Of a stretch of DNA of 53,978 nucleotides, positions 32,617 to 40,917 are shown piece by piece; within the stretch, counting starts at the first letter, position 1, and each line of letters opens with the position of its first letter. Under the pieces are notes generated by a model. The model was given only the letters and a program-made list of their open reading frames with translations. It made no database searches and was not told the DNA's origin. The translations under genes and the position numbers were made by a program. Source of the stretch: JBBPYR01 sp038199755 (GTDB lineage Bacteria > Chloroflexota > Ktedonobacteria > Ktedonobacterales > Ktedonobacteraceae); NCBI GenBank assembly GCA_038199755.1, contig JBBPYR010000187.1:1-53978 (forward strand), written 5' to 3'.

Positions 32617-34482
32617 TTATCCATTCAGGGCAACCACCACCTCCGCCAGAAAGCGATGCAGCGGTGCCAGCGCATCGTCTATAGTGCCGTCGAAAATCAG
32701 CAAAAAGCAGGGGCGATTCTGCTCCAACATAGCTTGCCACGTGCTCACCGCCTGGGCACGCAGAAACGTATCATCATAGCTACCGAGCAGGCTCTGCTCA
32801 TGGTCGCGTGCCAACACACGCAAACTCACCAAGAACGGTGGCCCATCCATCTCGCTCTGCTCCGTCGAATGATATGCGGCAGGTGCCCTTCGTCGTTTCA
32901 CCGCTATCCCAAGCAGCTTATTCCCCAGCACACCCACGTCTGCGTCAGCTTGCAAAGCAGCCTCTGCCAGCGACAATAGCTCACCATTCAACGTGAAATC
33001 AAGATAGCCCAGCGAACCATATGCAGGCGTTTCCGTAACGCTTGCGCGCAATACGCTCGCAAAGACTACGGCGGGCGACCCAGTTACTGCTAGCCCCGCT
33101 GGTGCAAGCAAACGGTACGACATACCGCTTACAGCATCCTGGCCGGACGAGGTTGCGGCCCAACTGTCCGTCACCTGTAACGGATGGCCCTGTGTACGCA
33201 AGGCACGGGCTCTTGCCTTATAATTTTCCACCGCTGGCTGACCGGAAAAAGTAATATCCTGAACATATCCATAAAGTGCCATGCTCAACTGCCAGCCCAA
33301 AAAGCTAGCAGCCAGACCCGCCAAACGCGCACGCGGCTCCGCGCTAGCGAACAACGGTTGCGCAAGCACAAACGTAGCATCCCCCTCTTCAACCTTTCCT
33401 ATCCCTACAACCCCCACAACCCCTCCACCACTGGCGATCTGTACATGGAGTGTGCCACCCTCAGAGCGAGCGGTTTGACGCCGCAACGGCTGCTCAGGAA
33501 AGACAACCACGCCCTTGTTCCCTTTGCCCAGACTCTCCTCCATCAATTGCTCGATCCAGAGCATAAGGCTCTGCCACTCTTCGGGCAAGTTCAAGAGCAA
33601 ACGGCAAGCACCATCTATGCTAGCATCGCTCAAGGCCACGGCCAAGCGCACAAAGGGATGTTCGGCAGGCTGCGTCATTGCGGCGTCAAGATTGTACTCG
33701 TGCCATGCTCTTTGCAATACTGCCCGCAATTGCCCGCTCTCAGGCGAGAGGCGCGTGAGATAGAGCGCGGCAGGCAGCAAAAATACACGCGTCGTGGGAG
33801 CACTCATGCGGCCACCAGTACCCGTGCCATGATCCAACTGTAAGGGCAAACTCGGTGCCTGCTGCTGCTGCGCAAAGAGGTCAAGATATGAGCCAGGCAG
33901 CGTCATCACCAACAAGTGCTCTGACGGAGAGAGGCCCGCCTGTTGCAAAAGCGCAGTAAACCATTCCAGGTGTGTAATGGGTTCTTCCGATGTCATGCCC
34001 ATTGAGACACCAATCATCATCACATCATCCAGCAATGCTTGTAAGAAACCAGCGTCCACTTCCTCCGGTAAACCAGACAACGTCAGTTTCTTCGCTTGAG
34101 CTATCTTTCGCACAATGCTATTCAGGCTGGCCGGGTCAGTGCTGTCCAAGGGATAAATCGTTACCCGCTTTCCCTGATCCTCATCGTGGCCACCACAAAA
34201 GCCAAGATCACGCATCACATGCACGGCCATAATCGAACCGCCCATGCCCGCCCAGAGAATATGCCGGATGCCACGCTCCCACAGTGTACGAGCCTCCTCC
34301 TCCACCTGTTCCAGCATGCTGCTGTCCGCTAATAACCGCTCTATCCCCTCAACCCAATCCAGCTTCAACACGCCATTCTCGCTGCCCAACATCGCCATAC
34401 GCCCCTTTTGTTGGCGCAACTGCTCAACCGCGTTCTCCGCAATCAAGCGTTGTAGTGCTGGTGACACATCCTGTGTTGCCAT
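32617..34482 (-). CDS. Phosphoglucose isomerase-like protein (Tal-Pgi type, divergent)
   Basis: 621 residues from ATG 34482, with AAAGGAG eight bases upstream. It resembles the isomerase half of bifunctional transaldolase/phosphoglucose isomerase: GMGGS (79-83), LDSTDP (112-117), GGRMSAPT (223-230), GKGNKGVVVFPEQP (about 324-337) and TFSGQPAVENYKARARAL. The sugar-phosphate loop usually reading SKSGTT is VSMGMTSEE (159-167), so standard catalysis is doubtful. No transaldolase domain is attached. The C-terminal 170 residues (after about 450) do not match what I know of the family. It converges on one TIM-barrel gene and follows another on its own strand, which suggests a pentose/hexose phosphate pathway variant. 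Confidence 0.75.
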   Translation of the reverse strand: MATQDVSPALQRLIAENAVEQLRQQKGRMAMLGSENGVLKLDWVEGIERLLADSSMLEQVEEEARTLWERGIRHILWAGMGGSIMAVHVMRDLGFCGGHDEDQGKRVTIYPLDSTDPASLNSIVRKIAQAKKLTLSGLPEEVDAGFLQALLDDVMMIGVSMGMTSEEPITHLEWFTALLQQAGLSPSEHLLVMTLPGSYLDLFAQQQQAPSLPLQLDHGTGTGGRMSAPTTRVFLLPAALYLTRLSPESGQLRAVLQRAWHEYNLDAAMTQPAEHPFVRLAVALSDASIDGACRLLLNLPEEWQSLMLWIEQLMEESLGKGNKGVVVFPEQPLRRQTARSEGGTLHVQIASGGGVVGVVGIGKVEEGDATFVLAQPLFASAEPRARLAGLAASFLGWQLSMALYGYVQDITFSGQPAVENYKARARALRTQGHPLQVTDSWAATSSGQDAVSGMSYRLLAPAGLAVTGSPAVVFASVLRASVTETPAYGSLGYLDFTLNGELLSLAEAALQADADVGVLGNKLLGIAVKRRRAPAAYHSTEQSEMDGPPFLVSLRVLARDHEQSLLGSYDDTFLRAQAVSTWQAMLEQNRPCFLLIFDGTIDDALAPLHRFLAEVVVALNG

Positions 34483-34539
34483 CGCTTGCTCCTTTGCACA
34501 ATAATCCATAAAAACAAGGCAGGCCGAAAGGCTGTAACC

Positions 34540-34573
34540 GCTGTAGGGGCGCGATGTATCGCGCCCCTACAGC
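34540..34573. repeat. Perfect palindromic version of the GTAGGGGC repeat
   Basis: Arms GCTGTAGGGGCGCGAT (34540-34555) and ATCGCGCCCCTACAGC (34558-34573) match perfectly around GT. It lies between two leftward genes and can form a 16-bp hairpin, likely the parental form of the family. Confidence 0.9.
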
Positions 34574-34578
34574 AGAAG

Positions 34579-35418
34579 TTACCCAGCGAGCCTTGCCTCG
34601 GCTTGGCGTACTACGCGCACAAAATCCGGCAGGGCAACCTCTGGCTCCTCAATCTCAGGATGCCAGCGTTTCTCCCACTCAAACGCGATCCAGCCCTCAT
34701 AACCACCACGGCTCAATAGTTGTAACACCTCGTCGGTGGGTACCGTTCCCTGGCCCATCAGGCAATAACGCACTCCCTCGTCTGTCGGTAGCGAGTCCTT
34801 CAAGTGTACATGCCTGATATATGGCTTGAGTCGTTCATACGTCACCGCGACCGGCTCCGCGAAAAACCTATACGGATGATGCACATCCCACAGTACAGCC
34901 GCCTGGGGATGCTGCACAGCCTGCATCACATCCAGTATATTCTGCACGTCAGCAAAATCTCCATGTGATTCCAGCAACACCTGCACGGACGTTCCTTCGG
35001 CATGATGCGCCAGGGCTACCATGCCCGTGACAACCTGCTCGATAATCTTCGCCCGCGCCTGAGCATCACGAATGCGATCCCCAAACACACGAATATAGGG
35101 GGCAGACAACGCATGCGCAAGATCGATAGCACGCTTGCCCTCGTCAATGTTCTTGTCAAGCTCGGCGACCTCATCAAAGCGACACGAGGTATCCAGACAC
35201 ACAATCGCTAAACCGCTCTCTTGCAACTCGCGCTTCGTGCTTGTCAAGCGGCTACCCACAAACGGAGCCGCCTTCGGCAGATCCAACTCGCCCTCCACAC
35301 CGCGCAGTTCTAAACCCTGATAGCCATACGCGACGGCCTTCTGGACAATCTGCTGCCATGACCAATTGGGACATGCTAGCGTGGTAAACGCAAGCGGGTA
35401 GTGAGGATTCGTTGCCAT
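34579..35418 (-). CDS. Sugar phosphate isomerase/epimerase-like TIM-barrel protein
   Basis: 279 residues from ATG 35418 (MATNPHYPLAFTTLACPNWS), with AAGGAG upstream; the frame continues upstream but without a supported start. Visible: YGYQGLELRGVEGELDL, VLLESHGDFADVQNIL (metal Glu), AAVLWDVHHPYRF (Asp/His) and HVHLKDSLPTDEGVRYCLMG then WIAFEWEKRWHPEI, the ligand set of IolE/hydroxypyruvate isomerase-like enzymes. It is followed by the PGI-like gene. Substrate unknown. Confidence 0.85.
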   Translation of the reverse strand: MATNPHYPLAFTTLACPNWSWQQIVQKAVAYGYQGLELRGVEGELDLPKAAPFVGSRLTSTKRELQESGLAIVCLDTSCRFDEVAELDKNIDEGKRAIDLAHALSAPYIRVFGDRIRDAQARAKIIEQVVTGMVALAHHAEGTSVQVLLESHGDFADVQNILDVMQAVQHPQAAVLWDVHHPYRFFAEPVAVTYERLKPYIRHVHLKDSLPTDEGVRYCLMGQGTVPTDEVLQLLSRGGYEGWIAFEWEKRWHPEIEEPEVALPDFVRVVRQAEARLAG

Positions 35419-35644
35419 ATGTAACTCCTTCCAGCGTGATATAGGCCACTTTCGTGAACGGTAGTTTTGCACAGTCGCATTCAGTGTACGACACAACGTC
35501 ATGGTCAGAAAGGCTACCATCAATACATTCAGCCCAAAAACGAATTTTGCGGTAGCGAATGTGTCAAATGATAAGATTGGCATAAGCCAATAATGGACAT
35601 TCATCATTTTGATGAGCATACTTAGTACTATTTGGTAGAGCTAC

Positions 35645-35674
35645 TTGTTTCTTCTTCCTATTTTCGGGTACAAT
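35645..35674 (+). promoter_or_regulatory. Candidate promoter of APC permease gene
   Basis: TTGTTT (35645-35650), 18-bp spacer, TACAAT (35669-35674), ending 27 bp before the GTG at 35702. Nothing else identified in the gap 35419-35701. Confidence 0.5.
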
Positions 35675-35701
35675 TCATGATGGTGGAGTTACGACTCCTG
35701 G

Positions 35702-37222
35702 GTGGATATGTTGAAAGGAACAATTATAGTGGCTAGTGTGGTGTCGCCGCAGAATAGTGTAGGCGAAAAAGTACTTCCCTCCGAAGACTACGTGTCCAGG
35801 GCCATGCCCTACAGGTTAGGCACGTTCGACATGACGATGACCTTCCTGATGATTATGTTTTTCATTAATAACCCGGTGGAAACTGTTAGTGGTGGAGCTG
35901 CCGCGTTTACCTACTGGACGATTGGTACCCTCATCTTTTTTGTGCCATGCCTGATTGTTACGGCCCAGTTGGGAAATATGTTCCCTCACGAGGGTTCTCT
36001 CTACAACTGGACGTATAAGGCTCTCGGTGCCTTCTGGAGCCTCTTTGTTGGCACCTCTTTCTGGGCACCCGGTATTCTGGGGATGGTGACAAGCGCGGGT
36101 ATCGCCGTCACCTTCCTACAAGGCTTAAACAACAAATGGTTGGCAGGACCGCAAATACAAGGTGCGTTGATTGTGCTTATACTCATCTTCTCGTCTATAT
36201 TAGCACTGCAACGCTTTCGTACGCTCCAGCATCTTGTCAACATCAGCATGTTCCTCATGCTCGCTGTGATTGCCTTCCTTGGCCTAGCTGCACTCGTCTG
36301 GCTGCTCAGCGGCCATGCGCCAGCAACAAACTTCTCGCACGTTAACAACTGGTCGCTTCATCCAGACAACTACGTGCTCTTTAGTACGACCATCTTTGCT
36401 TATTTAGGTGCAAATGCATCGATGACCATGGGTAGTGAGATCAGCGACCGCAAAGTAATCTCACGCCACCTTCTCTATGGCGGTGTGCTTGTGTTCATCT
36501 GCTATGTGATCGTCACCTTCGCCTTGTCAGTAGTGCAGGGTTCACACGTAGCTATTGGTCCCTTTTCCATCATTAGCACCATTGATCAGGTATTCGGTCA
36601 GTTCGTTGGTAGCATCGCCAGCGTCTGTGTTACCGCTTTCTTTATCGTCTTCACCGCACTCCTCAACAGCACCTTTGGGCGACTGCTGATGGTGACAGCG
36701 GTTGATCGACGACTGCCAATCAGCCTCGGAAAACTGGATGTCAACCGTGTTCCGGTGAACGCGATCATGGTTCAGACCATCATCGCAGTCCTGTTCGTGG
36801 CGATTGTTTTTATACTGCCCTATCTGATAAACTTTGGCGATCCCACAACGCTCGCCAACAAGTTCTTCACGGTCAGCCTGTACGCACGCAGCCAGGTATG
36901 GATCATCTCCACCCTCTTTTTGTTTATCAATTTGCTCGTCCTCTACCTGCGGGACCGCAAAGCGTTTCATGCGCGCCGCATCTTCCCCATGCCTGTGTTG
37001 TGGGCGTGTATGATTGTTGCCCCGCTTGCCTGTGTACTCGCCATTGTTGTCACGCTCACCCACTCACCAATACCACAACTTATTCCCACCAATGCCTGGG
37101 GTTATGTCGTTAGCAGCCTCACGCTCATCTGGCTCAGTGGAACCGCAATTGGCAGCATGTTAGCCAGCGGCGGAGCAGCCTGGGAAGACGTTTCAAGCGA
37201 AATGAGTAGGGACCAGCTTTAG
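35702..37222 (+). CDS. APC-family amino acid/amine permease
   Basis: 506 residues, about 12 membrane helices. The first helix region has FFINNPVETVSGGAAAFTYW with the Gly-rich unwound segment of APC transporters, followed by FPHEGSLYNWTYKALG, the loop after helix 2 (usual PxxGG-Y). ISDRKVISRHLLYGG and DRRLPISLGKLDVNRVPVNA are typical cytoplasmic loops. Substrate is likely an amino acid or amine. Start may be GTG 35702 or ATG 35708; no convincing ribosome site. It is followed 82 bp later by another permease gene with a hairpin between them. Confidence 0.85.
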   Translation: MDMLKGTIIVASVVSPQNSVGEKVLPSEDYVSRAMPYRLGTFDMTMTFLMIMFFINNPVETVSGGAAAFTYWTIGTLIFFVPCLIVTAQLGNMFPHEGSLYNWTYKALGAFWSLFVGTSFWAPGILGMVTSAGIAVTFLQGLNNKWLAGPQIQGALIVLILIFSSILALQRFRTLQHLVNISMFLMLAVIAFLGLAALVWLLSGHAPATNFSHVNNWSLHPDNYVLFSTTIFAYLGANASMTMGSEISDRKVISRHLLYGGVLVFICYVIVTFALSVVQGSHVAIGPFSIISTIDQVFGQFVGSIASVCVTAFFIVFTALLNSTFGRLLMVTAVDRRLPISLGKLDVNRVPVNAIMVQTIIAVLFVAIVFILPYLINFGDPTTLANKFFTVSLYARSQVWIISTLFLFINLLVLYLRDRKAFHARRIFPMPVLWACMIVAPLACVLAIVVTLTHSPIPQLIPTNAWGYVVSSLTLIWLSGTAIGSMLASGGAAWEDVSSEMSRDQL

Positions 37223-37232
37223 CGCGTCCATA

Positions 37233-37286
37233 GGGCGAGATAATGGACATTGACGAAATGATCTGACAACGTCCATTATCTCGCCC
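37233..37286 (+). other. Hairpin between two permease genes
   Basis: GGGCGAGATAATGGAC (37233-37248) is perfectly complementary to GTCCATTATCTCGCCC (37271-37286), 22-nt loop, no T-run. The arm GGGCGAGAT recalls the GTAGGGGCGAGAT repeat family. Confidence 0.75.
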
Positions 37287-37304
37287 CGAGAGAGGGGAAG
37301 ATTT

Positions 37305-38792
37305 ATGAATAAAGAGAGTGTGTTTTTGATGGCAACCAAAGGTATTACGCTACCTGAACAGCCACAAAGCATTGAAACGCAAGAGCGGCTACCTGAACAA
37401 CCACAAAGTATTGAAACAATCCAAACGAAGGAACGACAGCAAAGTTTTGAGACGCTGGGCATAGAGCGGATTTCACCTGCTTCCAGAAGTCATCTCCATA
37501 TTGTTGATAACTTCACATTCTGGTTATCCGCAAATATGGTTATCTCTACACTGGCAATCGGCGTAATCGCGACCAGCATCTTCCAGCTAGGATTTTGGGA
37601 TAGCGTGCTGGCTATCGTTCTCTTTAATGTGTTGGGTGCTCTTTCCGTCGCCTTCTTTTCGACATTGGGGCCGCTATTAGGTTTACGCCAGATGATCATT
37701 ACGCGTTTCTCATTTGGTTGGGTTGGTGCAAGCATCATCGCATTGTTTAATGTCGTGGCGTGTATCGGCTGGGCCACGGTGAATGCCATAGTGGGTGGTC
37801 AACTCATTACGGCACTCAGTGGTGGGACCATTAACCGCCCACTGAGCATTCTCGCGGTGGCGATGCTCACGACGATTATTGGCATGTATGGCTACCGTTA
37901 CATCCATAACTTTGCACGTTACGCCTGGATACCCGTCACCATCATTTTCTTCTTCCTGTTCATCATTGCGGCCCCAAAAGTGATCATCATCCCAACGCCA
38001 GCCTTCAACATCGCCGAGATCGCATCCTTCATCTCCTTTGGTGGTGCTGTCTACGGTTTCTCTGCCGGGTGGAACGCCTATGGTGCCGACTACAATGTGT
38101 ATCAGCCACAGGAGACACCAGCACGACGCGTCTTCTGGTATACCTTCCTGGGGGTGGTCCTTCCTTGTATCGCTTTAGAGATATTTGGTATGGCCTTGAC
38201 CACTATCTATAAAGGCATGAGTGGAGCTGATCTACTGGCAGCAGAGGTCCTGCCGTTTGGAAACACTGGCACAGTCCTCCTGATTATACTCGCCCTGAGT
38301 GTTGTGACGAATAATATCCCCAACGTCTATAGTCTGGGCCTGTCCATGCAGGTATTAGGCAAGCCACTACAGCGCATCAGCCGCTCCATCTGGACGCTGT
38401 TTGGTTCCGTGTTATATCTGCTGATTGCCATTCCAGCGGTTGTCAACTTCAATGGCACCCTGTCAGACTTTCTGTTGATCATTGCTTACTGGCTTGGTCC
38501 TTGGACCATTATCCTGATTGAGGAACACTTCTTTTTCCGCCACGGCAAGTATAATGTTGACGATTGGAATAGGCCGAGCAAATTGCCAATTGGCTCTGCT
38601 GCCCTCATTGCGTTCTTGCTTGGCCTTGTCGGAGCCTACCTTGGCGCGGATCAAGCGGTCTTTGTTGGTCCCGTCGCTCGTCTCTTCAATCCCCCCTATG
38701 GTATGGATATTGGTTTTGAACTGAGCCTCGTCTTCGGTGGCATCTCCTACTACGTCCTGCGCAGAATTGAGCTAGCGCGCTTTGGTCGCTAG
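37305..38792 (+). CDS. NCS1-type purine-cytosine permease
   Basis: 495 residues, 12 helices from about residue 70. SRSHLHIVDNFTFWLSANMV is the NCS1 start of helix 1; FGWVGASIIALFNVVACIGW and SFGGAVYGFSAGWNAYGADY NVYQP are signature helices 3 and 6; LVVEHF-like IEEHFFFRHGKYNVDDWNRP is near the end of helix 10. Carries nucleobases, allantoin or related compounds with H+ or Na+. The N-terminal 50 residues contain a tandem repeat LPEQPQSIET-QERLPEQPQSIET, also repeated in the DNA. GAGAGGGGAAG precedes the ATG. Confidence 0.88.
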   Translation: MNKESVFLMATKGITLPEQPQSIETQERLPEQPQSIETIQTKERQQSFETLGIERISPASRSHLHIVDNFTFWLSANMVISTLAIGVIATSIFQLGFWDSVLAIVLFNVLGALSVAFFSTLGPLLGLRQMIITRFSFGWVGASIIALFNVVACIGWATVNAIVGGQLITALSGGTINRPLSILAVAMLTTIIGMYGYRYIHNFARYAWIPVTIIFFFLFIIAAPKVIIIPTPAFNIAEIASFISFGGAVYGFSAGWNAYGADYNVYQPQETPARRVFWYTFLGVVLPCIALEIFGMALTTIYKGMSGADLLAAEVLPFGNTGTVLLIILALSVVTNNIPNVYSLGLSMQVLGKPLQRISRSIWTLFGSVLYLLIAIPAVVNFNGTLSDFLLIIAYWLGPWTIILIEEHFFFRHGKYNVDDWNRPSKLPIGSAALIAFLLGLVGAYLGADQAVFVGPVARLFNPPYGMDIGFELSLVFGGISYYVLRRIELARFGR

Positions 38793-38804
38793 GCCGATAA
38801 CTAC

Positions 38805-38840
38805 TATGAGGGATGTATACTTTAGGTTGCATCCCTCATA
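38805..38840 (+). terminator. Hairpin after purine permease gene
   Basis: TATGAGGGATG (38805-38815) pairs with CATCCCTCATA (38830-38840), 14-nt loop. Twelve bases after the stop; weak T content follows. Confidence 0.55.
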
Positions 38841-38846
38841 CCATTA

Positions 38847-38944
38847 TTGCGTGTATTTCACATCTGAGGTACAATGGACAAAATATGAGATGCTAGACTC
38901 TGCCATATTTTGTAAATTATTCATAATTGTAGAATTACAATTAT
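38847..38944 (+). promoter_or_regulatory. Promoter and two inverted repeats before the HbpS-like gene
   Basis: TTGCGT (38847-38852), 17-bp spacer, TACAAT (38870-38875). Right after it, ACAAAATATG (38878-38887) pairs with CATATTTTGT (38904-38913), and ATAATTGT (38923-38930) with ACAATTAT (38937-38944). These may be operators or 5' UTR hairpins. Confidence 0.55.
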
Positions 38945-38986
38945 TCACATATTGAACGAGATATACAGAGAGAAGGAGTTTTGGGC

Positions 38987-39772
38987 GTGACAATATCAAT
39001 GGATATCGCACGCAGGGTGTTGGAAGCGAGTAAACAGCGGGCGCGTGAGTTACGCAGTCCGGTGAGTATCGCGATTGTTGACGCTGGCGGTCATCTTGTG
39101 CTCTTCGAGCGTATGATGTCGCCCTATGGGTGGGCAACAGCCAATATTAGCATTGCGAAGGCGAACACTGCCGTCATGTTTAACCAACCAACCGATGCAG
39201 TCGCACAATGGGGAGCCGCCATCCCTGGTTTTGCCTCTAGTCTATCAAGCATGACGGACGGCAAATTTATTATGGCGGCGGGTGGCTGGCCCATTCGTCT
39301 CAACGGTGTCACTATTGGCGGCATTGGAGTGAGCGGCGGCAATGCCCCCGGGCGTGACGACGAAATCGCACGCGCTGGCATGGGCGCGCTCGAAGCTCTG
39401 TCAGCCGCCATTCCCGCGCAGCCTGCTGCCCCGGTTGCCCCTGTGTCTGCTCAGCCAGTCCAACCTGCCTCGTCCGCGTCATCATATATGCCCTCCGTTG
39501 GACAACCTTTCTACTCGCCCTCTTCTCCATCCCAGAGTGCGATAGGCTCACAAGGCCCCCAGGGTTCGCCAGGACCAGTGCCCCAACAGCAGGCACAGTA
39601 CCGGCAAATCCCGCAGCCTTCACAGCCTGCTAACGGCAATTGGCAAACGCCAAAGAATGAGCCACCTTCTTCTCTCTCCGGTACTAACTATTTGCCAACG
39701 GAACAGGATGAGCAGTTTGGTGATGACGCATTTCAACCATATAGCAATGACCATTCGGGAGACCAAAAATGA
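38987..39772 (+). CDS. GlcG/HbpS-family (heme-binding) protein with disordered tail
   Basis: 261 residues from GTG 38987, eight bases after AGAAGGAG; a TTG six bases earlier is too close to it. Residues about 3-140 form the GlcG/HbpS (DUF336) domain: DIARRVLEASKQRARELRSP VSIAIVDAGGHLVLFERM, then ISIAKANTAVMF and GGWPIRLNGVTIGGIGVSGG. Members bind heme or act in glycolate/diol operons. The C-terminal 120 residues are Pro/Gln/Ser-rich and ends acidic (EQDEQFGDDAFQPYSNDHSG). The stop overlaps the next start (ATGA), so it is translationally coupled to a membrane protein. Confidence 0.82.
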   Translation: MTISMDIARRVLEASKQRARELRSPVSIAIVDAGGHLVLFERMMSPYGWATANISIAKANTAVMFNQPTDAVAQWGAAIPGFASSLSSMTDGKFIMAAGGWPIRLNGVTIGGIGVSGGNAPGRDDEIARAGMGALEALSAAIPAQPAAPVAPVSAQPVQPASSASSYMPSVGQPFYSPSSPSQSAIGSQGPQGSPGPVPQQQAQYRQIPQPSQPANGNWQTPKNEPPSSLSGTNYLPTEQDEQFGDDAFQPYSNDHSGDQK

Positions 39773-40605
39773 GCCAGGACTTCAATATAACTAGCCGCAA
39801 AACACGAAGAGCAGGACGCGGCAATCGCAGCCGCCCCGTTCTCGTGACCGCCACATCACCAGAGCAGGATGAGCAGAGCAGCGAAAGCACACTAACGGCT
39901 TCCACCGCTACACCTGTGCAGGAACTCTCTCCGCTGGTGGTGCCCACATCAACAGCAACACAGCCAAAGGCGCGTAAGCTGCCAGGCTTCTTACCCTCAC
40001 TCGCCAAAAGTCTTACAGGAGAGGGCAAGACGAAGGAAATAAAGGAAATTGATCCCGCGCAGGCACGTATCGCACGGGCCACACGCAAGATTCCAGCCAT
40101 CAGCAGCAAAAGTAGTACCGTCAAGAGCCAGAGCAAGGGCGAAAAAGTCGAGGAGACCAAGCCAGCACGTCCTGCCACCAGCACAGCGAAACCCACGCGG
40201 CCAGCGAGTGCGTTTAAGACGCGCTACATCTTTGGCATGGTGCTCTACCTGCTGGCCGCCAACTTTATCGGCGTCTTTGAAACCAACATCCTTCAGGGCT
40301 ATCATCTCGATTCCGTATTGACGCAGTTTAACTTGTTCGGTGGAAACATTATCATTCGTACCTCCACCCTCGTCTTCCTGGCAACCCTGGTTATCATTCT
40401 GGTAGTCCTGGCACGCCTGGATCTTATCCCACGCTCGCTTGGTGCCGCCACTGGCAGACCCGCCAATAATGCTGCTGCCTCAAGCAGTCGCAGCAGTAGC
40501 GAAAGCGAACGTGCCCCCCAACCCACCATCCGTCAGGGCATCAAAGGGGAAAGTGACGACCTGTACCAGCAATATCGCAGCGGCCAACGCCGCCAAAAGA
40601 AATAG
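39769..40605 (+). CDS. Hypothetical membrane protein coupled to HbpS-like gene
   Basis: 278 residues. The first 150 are basic, Ser/Thr/Lys/Pro rich and probably disordered; then two membrane helices (about 151-172, YIFGMVLYLLAANFIGVF; about 196-222, TSTLVFLATLVIILVVLARL) with a short loop, and a Ser-rich polar tail ending QYRSGQRRQKK. No recognised domain. Its ATG overlaps the stop of the HbpS-like gene (ATGA), implying stoichiometric production and perhaps a membrane dock for that protein (inference). Confidence 0.7.
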   Translation: MSQDFNITSRKTRRAGRGNRSRPVLVTATSPEQDEQSSESTLTASTATPVQELSPLVVPTSTATQPKARKLPGFLPSLAKSLTGEGKTKEIKEIDPAQARIARATRKIPAISSKSSTVKSQSKGEKVEETKPARPATSTAKPTRPASAFKTRYIFGMVLYLLAANFIGVFETNILQGYHLDSVLTQFNLFGGNIIIRTSTLVFLATLVIILVVLARLDLIPRSLGAATGRPANNAAASSSRSSSESERAPQPTIRQGIKGESDDLYQQYRSGQRRQKK

Positions 40606-40625
40606 GCAGGACATTTGTTTTGACA

Positions 40626-40646
40626 GGGTACCCGCAAGGGGATGCC
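40626..40646 (+). repeat. GGGTACCCG..GGGATGCCC repeat copy
   Basis: A degenerate member of the repeat found at 30821-30886, here AGGGTACCCGCAAGGGGATG then CCCT, forming a hairpin 20 bp after the stop of the membrane-protein gene. Confidence 0.6.
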
Positions 40647-40718
40647 CTGTCTCACCTTGCAATCTCCATATGGAGATTTTGTCTATGCCCTTCTCCCTTT
40701 TACAGCAAATTCATACTC

Positions 40719-40748
40719 TTGACATTACTTGCACAGGGTCCTTATAAT
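40719..40748 (+). promoter_or_regulatory. Consensus promoter of aroF leader
   Basis: TTGACA (40719-40724), 18-bp spacer, TATAAT (40743-40748): both hexamers match consensus exactly. Transcription would start near 40755, 220 bp before aroF, giving a long leader. Confidence 0.85.
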
Positions 40749-40804
40749 CATAATAAGAGCTACAATAGTTGTGGCGAAAAAAATCATTTCAGGAATTATT
40801 GAAA

Positions 40805-40885
40805 ATGCTCAGCAGCGACATAACCAACCAACAATTTAGCTTTTATTATTGGTTTAGCCCCCCCAGTATGAGGTGGGCTCTTTGA
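40805..40885 (+). CDS. Aromatic-rich leader peptide of aroF (putative attenuator peptide)
   Basis: A 26-codon frame, ATG 40805 to TGA 40883-40885, with AGGA ten bases upstream. It begins MLSSDITN, continues QQFSFYYWFSPP and ends SMRWAL. Seven of its residues 11-17 and the Trp at 24 include three Phe, two Tyr and two Trp: Phe 11, 13, 17; Tyr 14, 15; Trp 16, 24. Such a cluster of codons for the pathway's end products, right before a hairpin, a terminator and a DAHP synthase gene, is the hallmark of ribosome-mediated attenuation (as in trp and phe leaders). Its function rests on layout, not on a known homologue. Confidence 0.75.
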   Translation: MLSSDITNQQFSFYYWFSPPSMRWAL

Positions 40886-40917
40886 GCTGAGCAAAAAAAT
40901 CACCACCGCATACTGGG
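40862..40917 (+). promoter_or_regulatory. Leader RNA hairpin overlapping the leader peptide
   Basis: CCCAGTATG (40862-40870) pairs with CATACTGGG (40909-40917), and GGTGG (40872-40876) with CCACC (40903-40907), one A-G mismatch between. The left arm begins seven bases after the FSFYYWF codons and contains the end of the leader frame, so a translating ribosome would prevent it. Confidence 0.7.
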
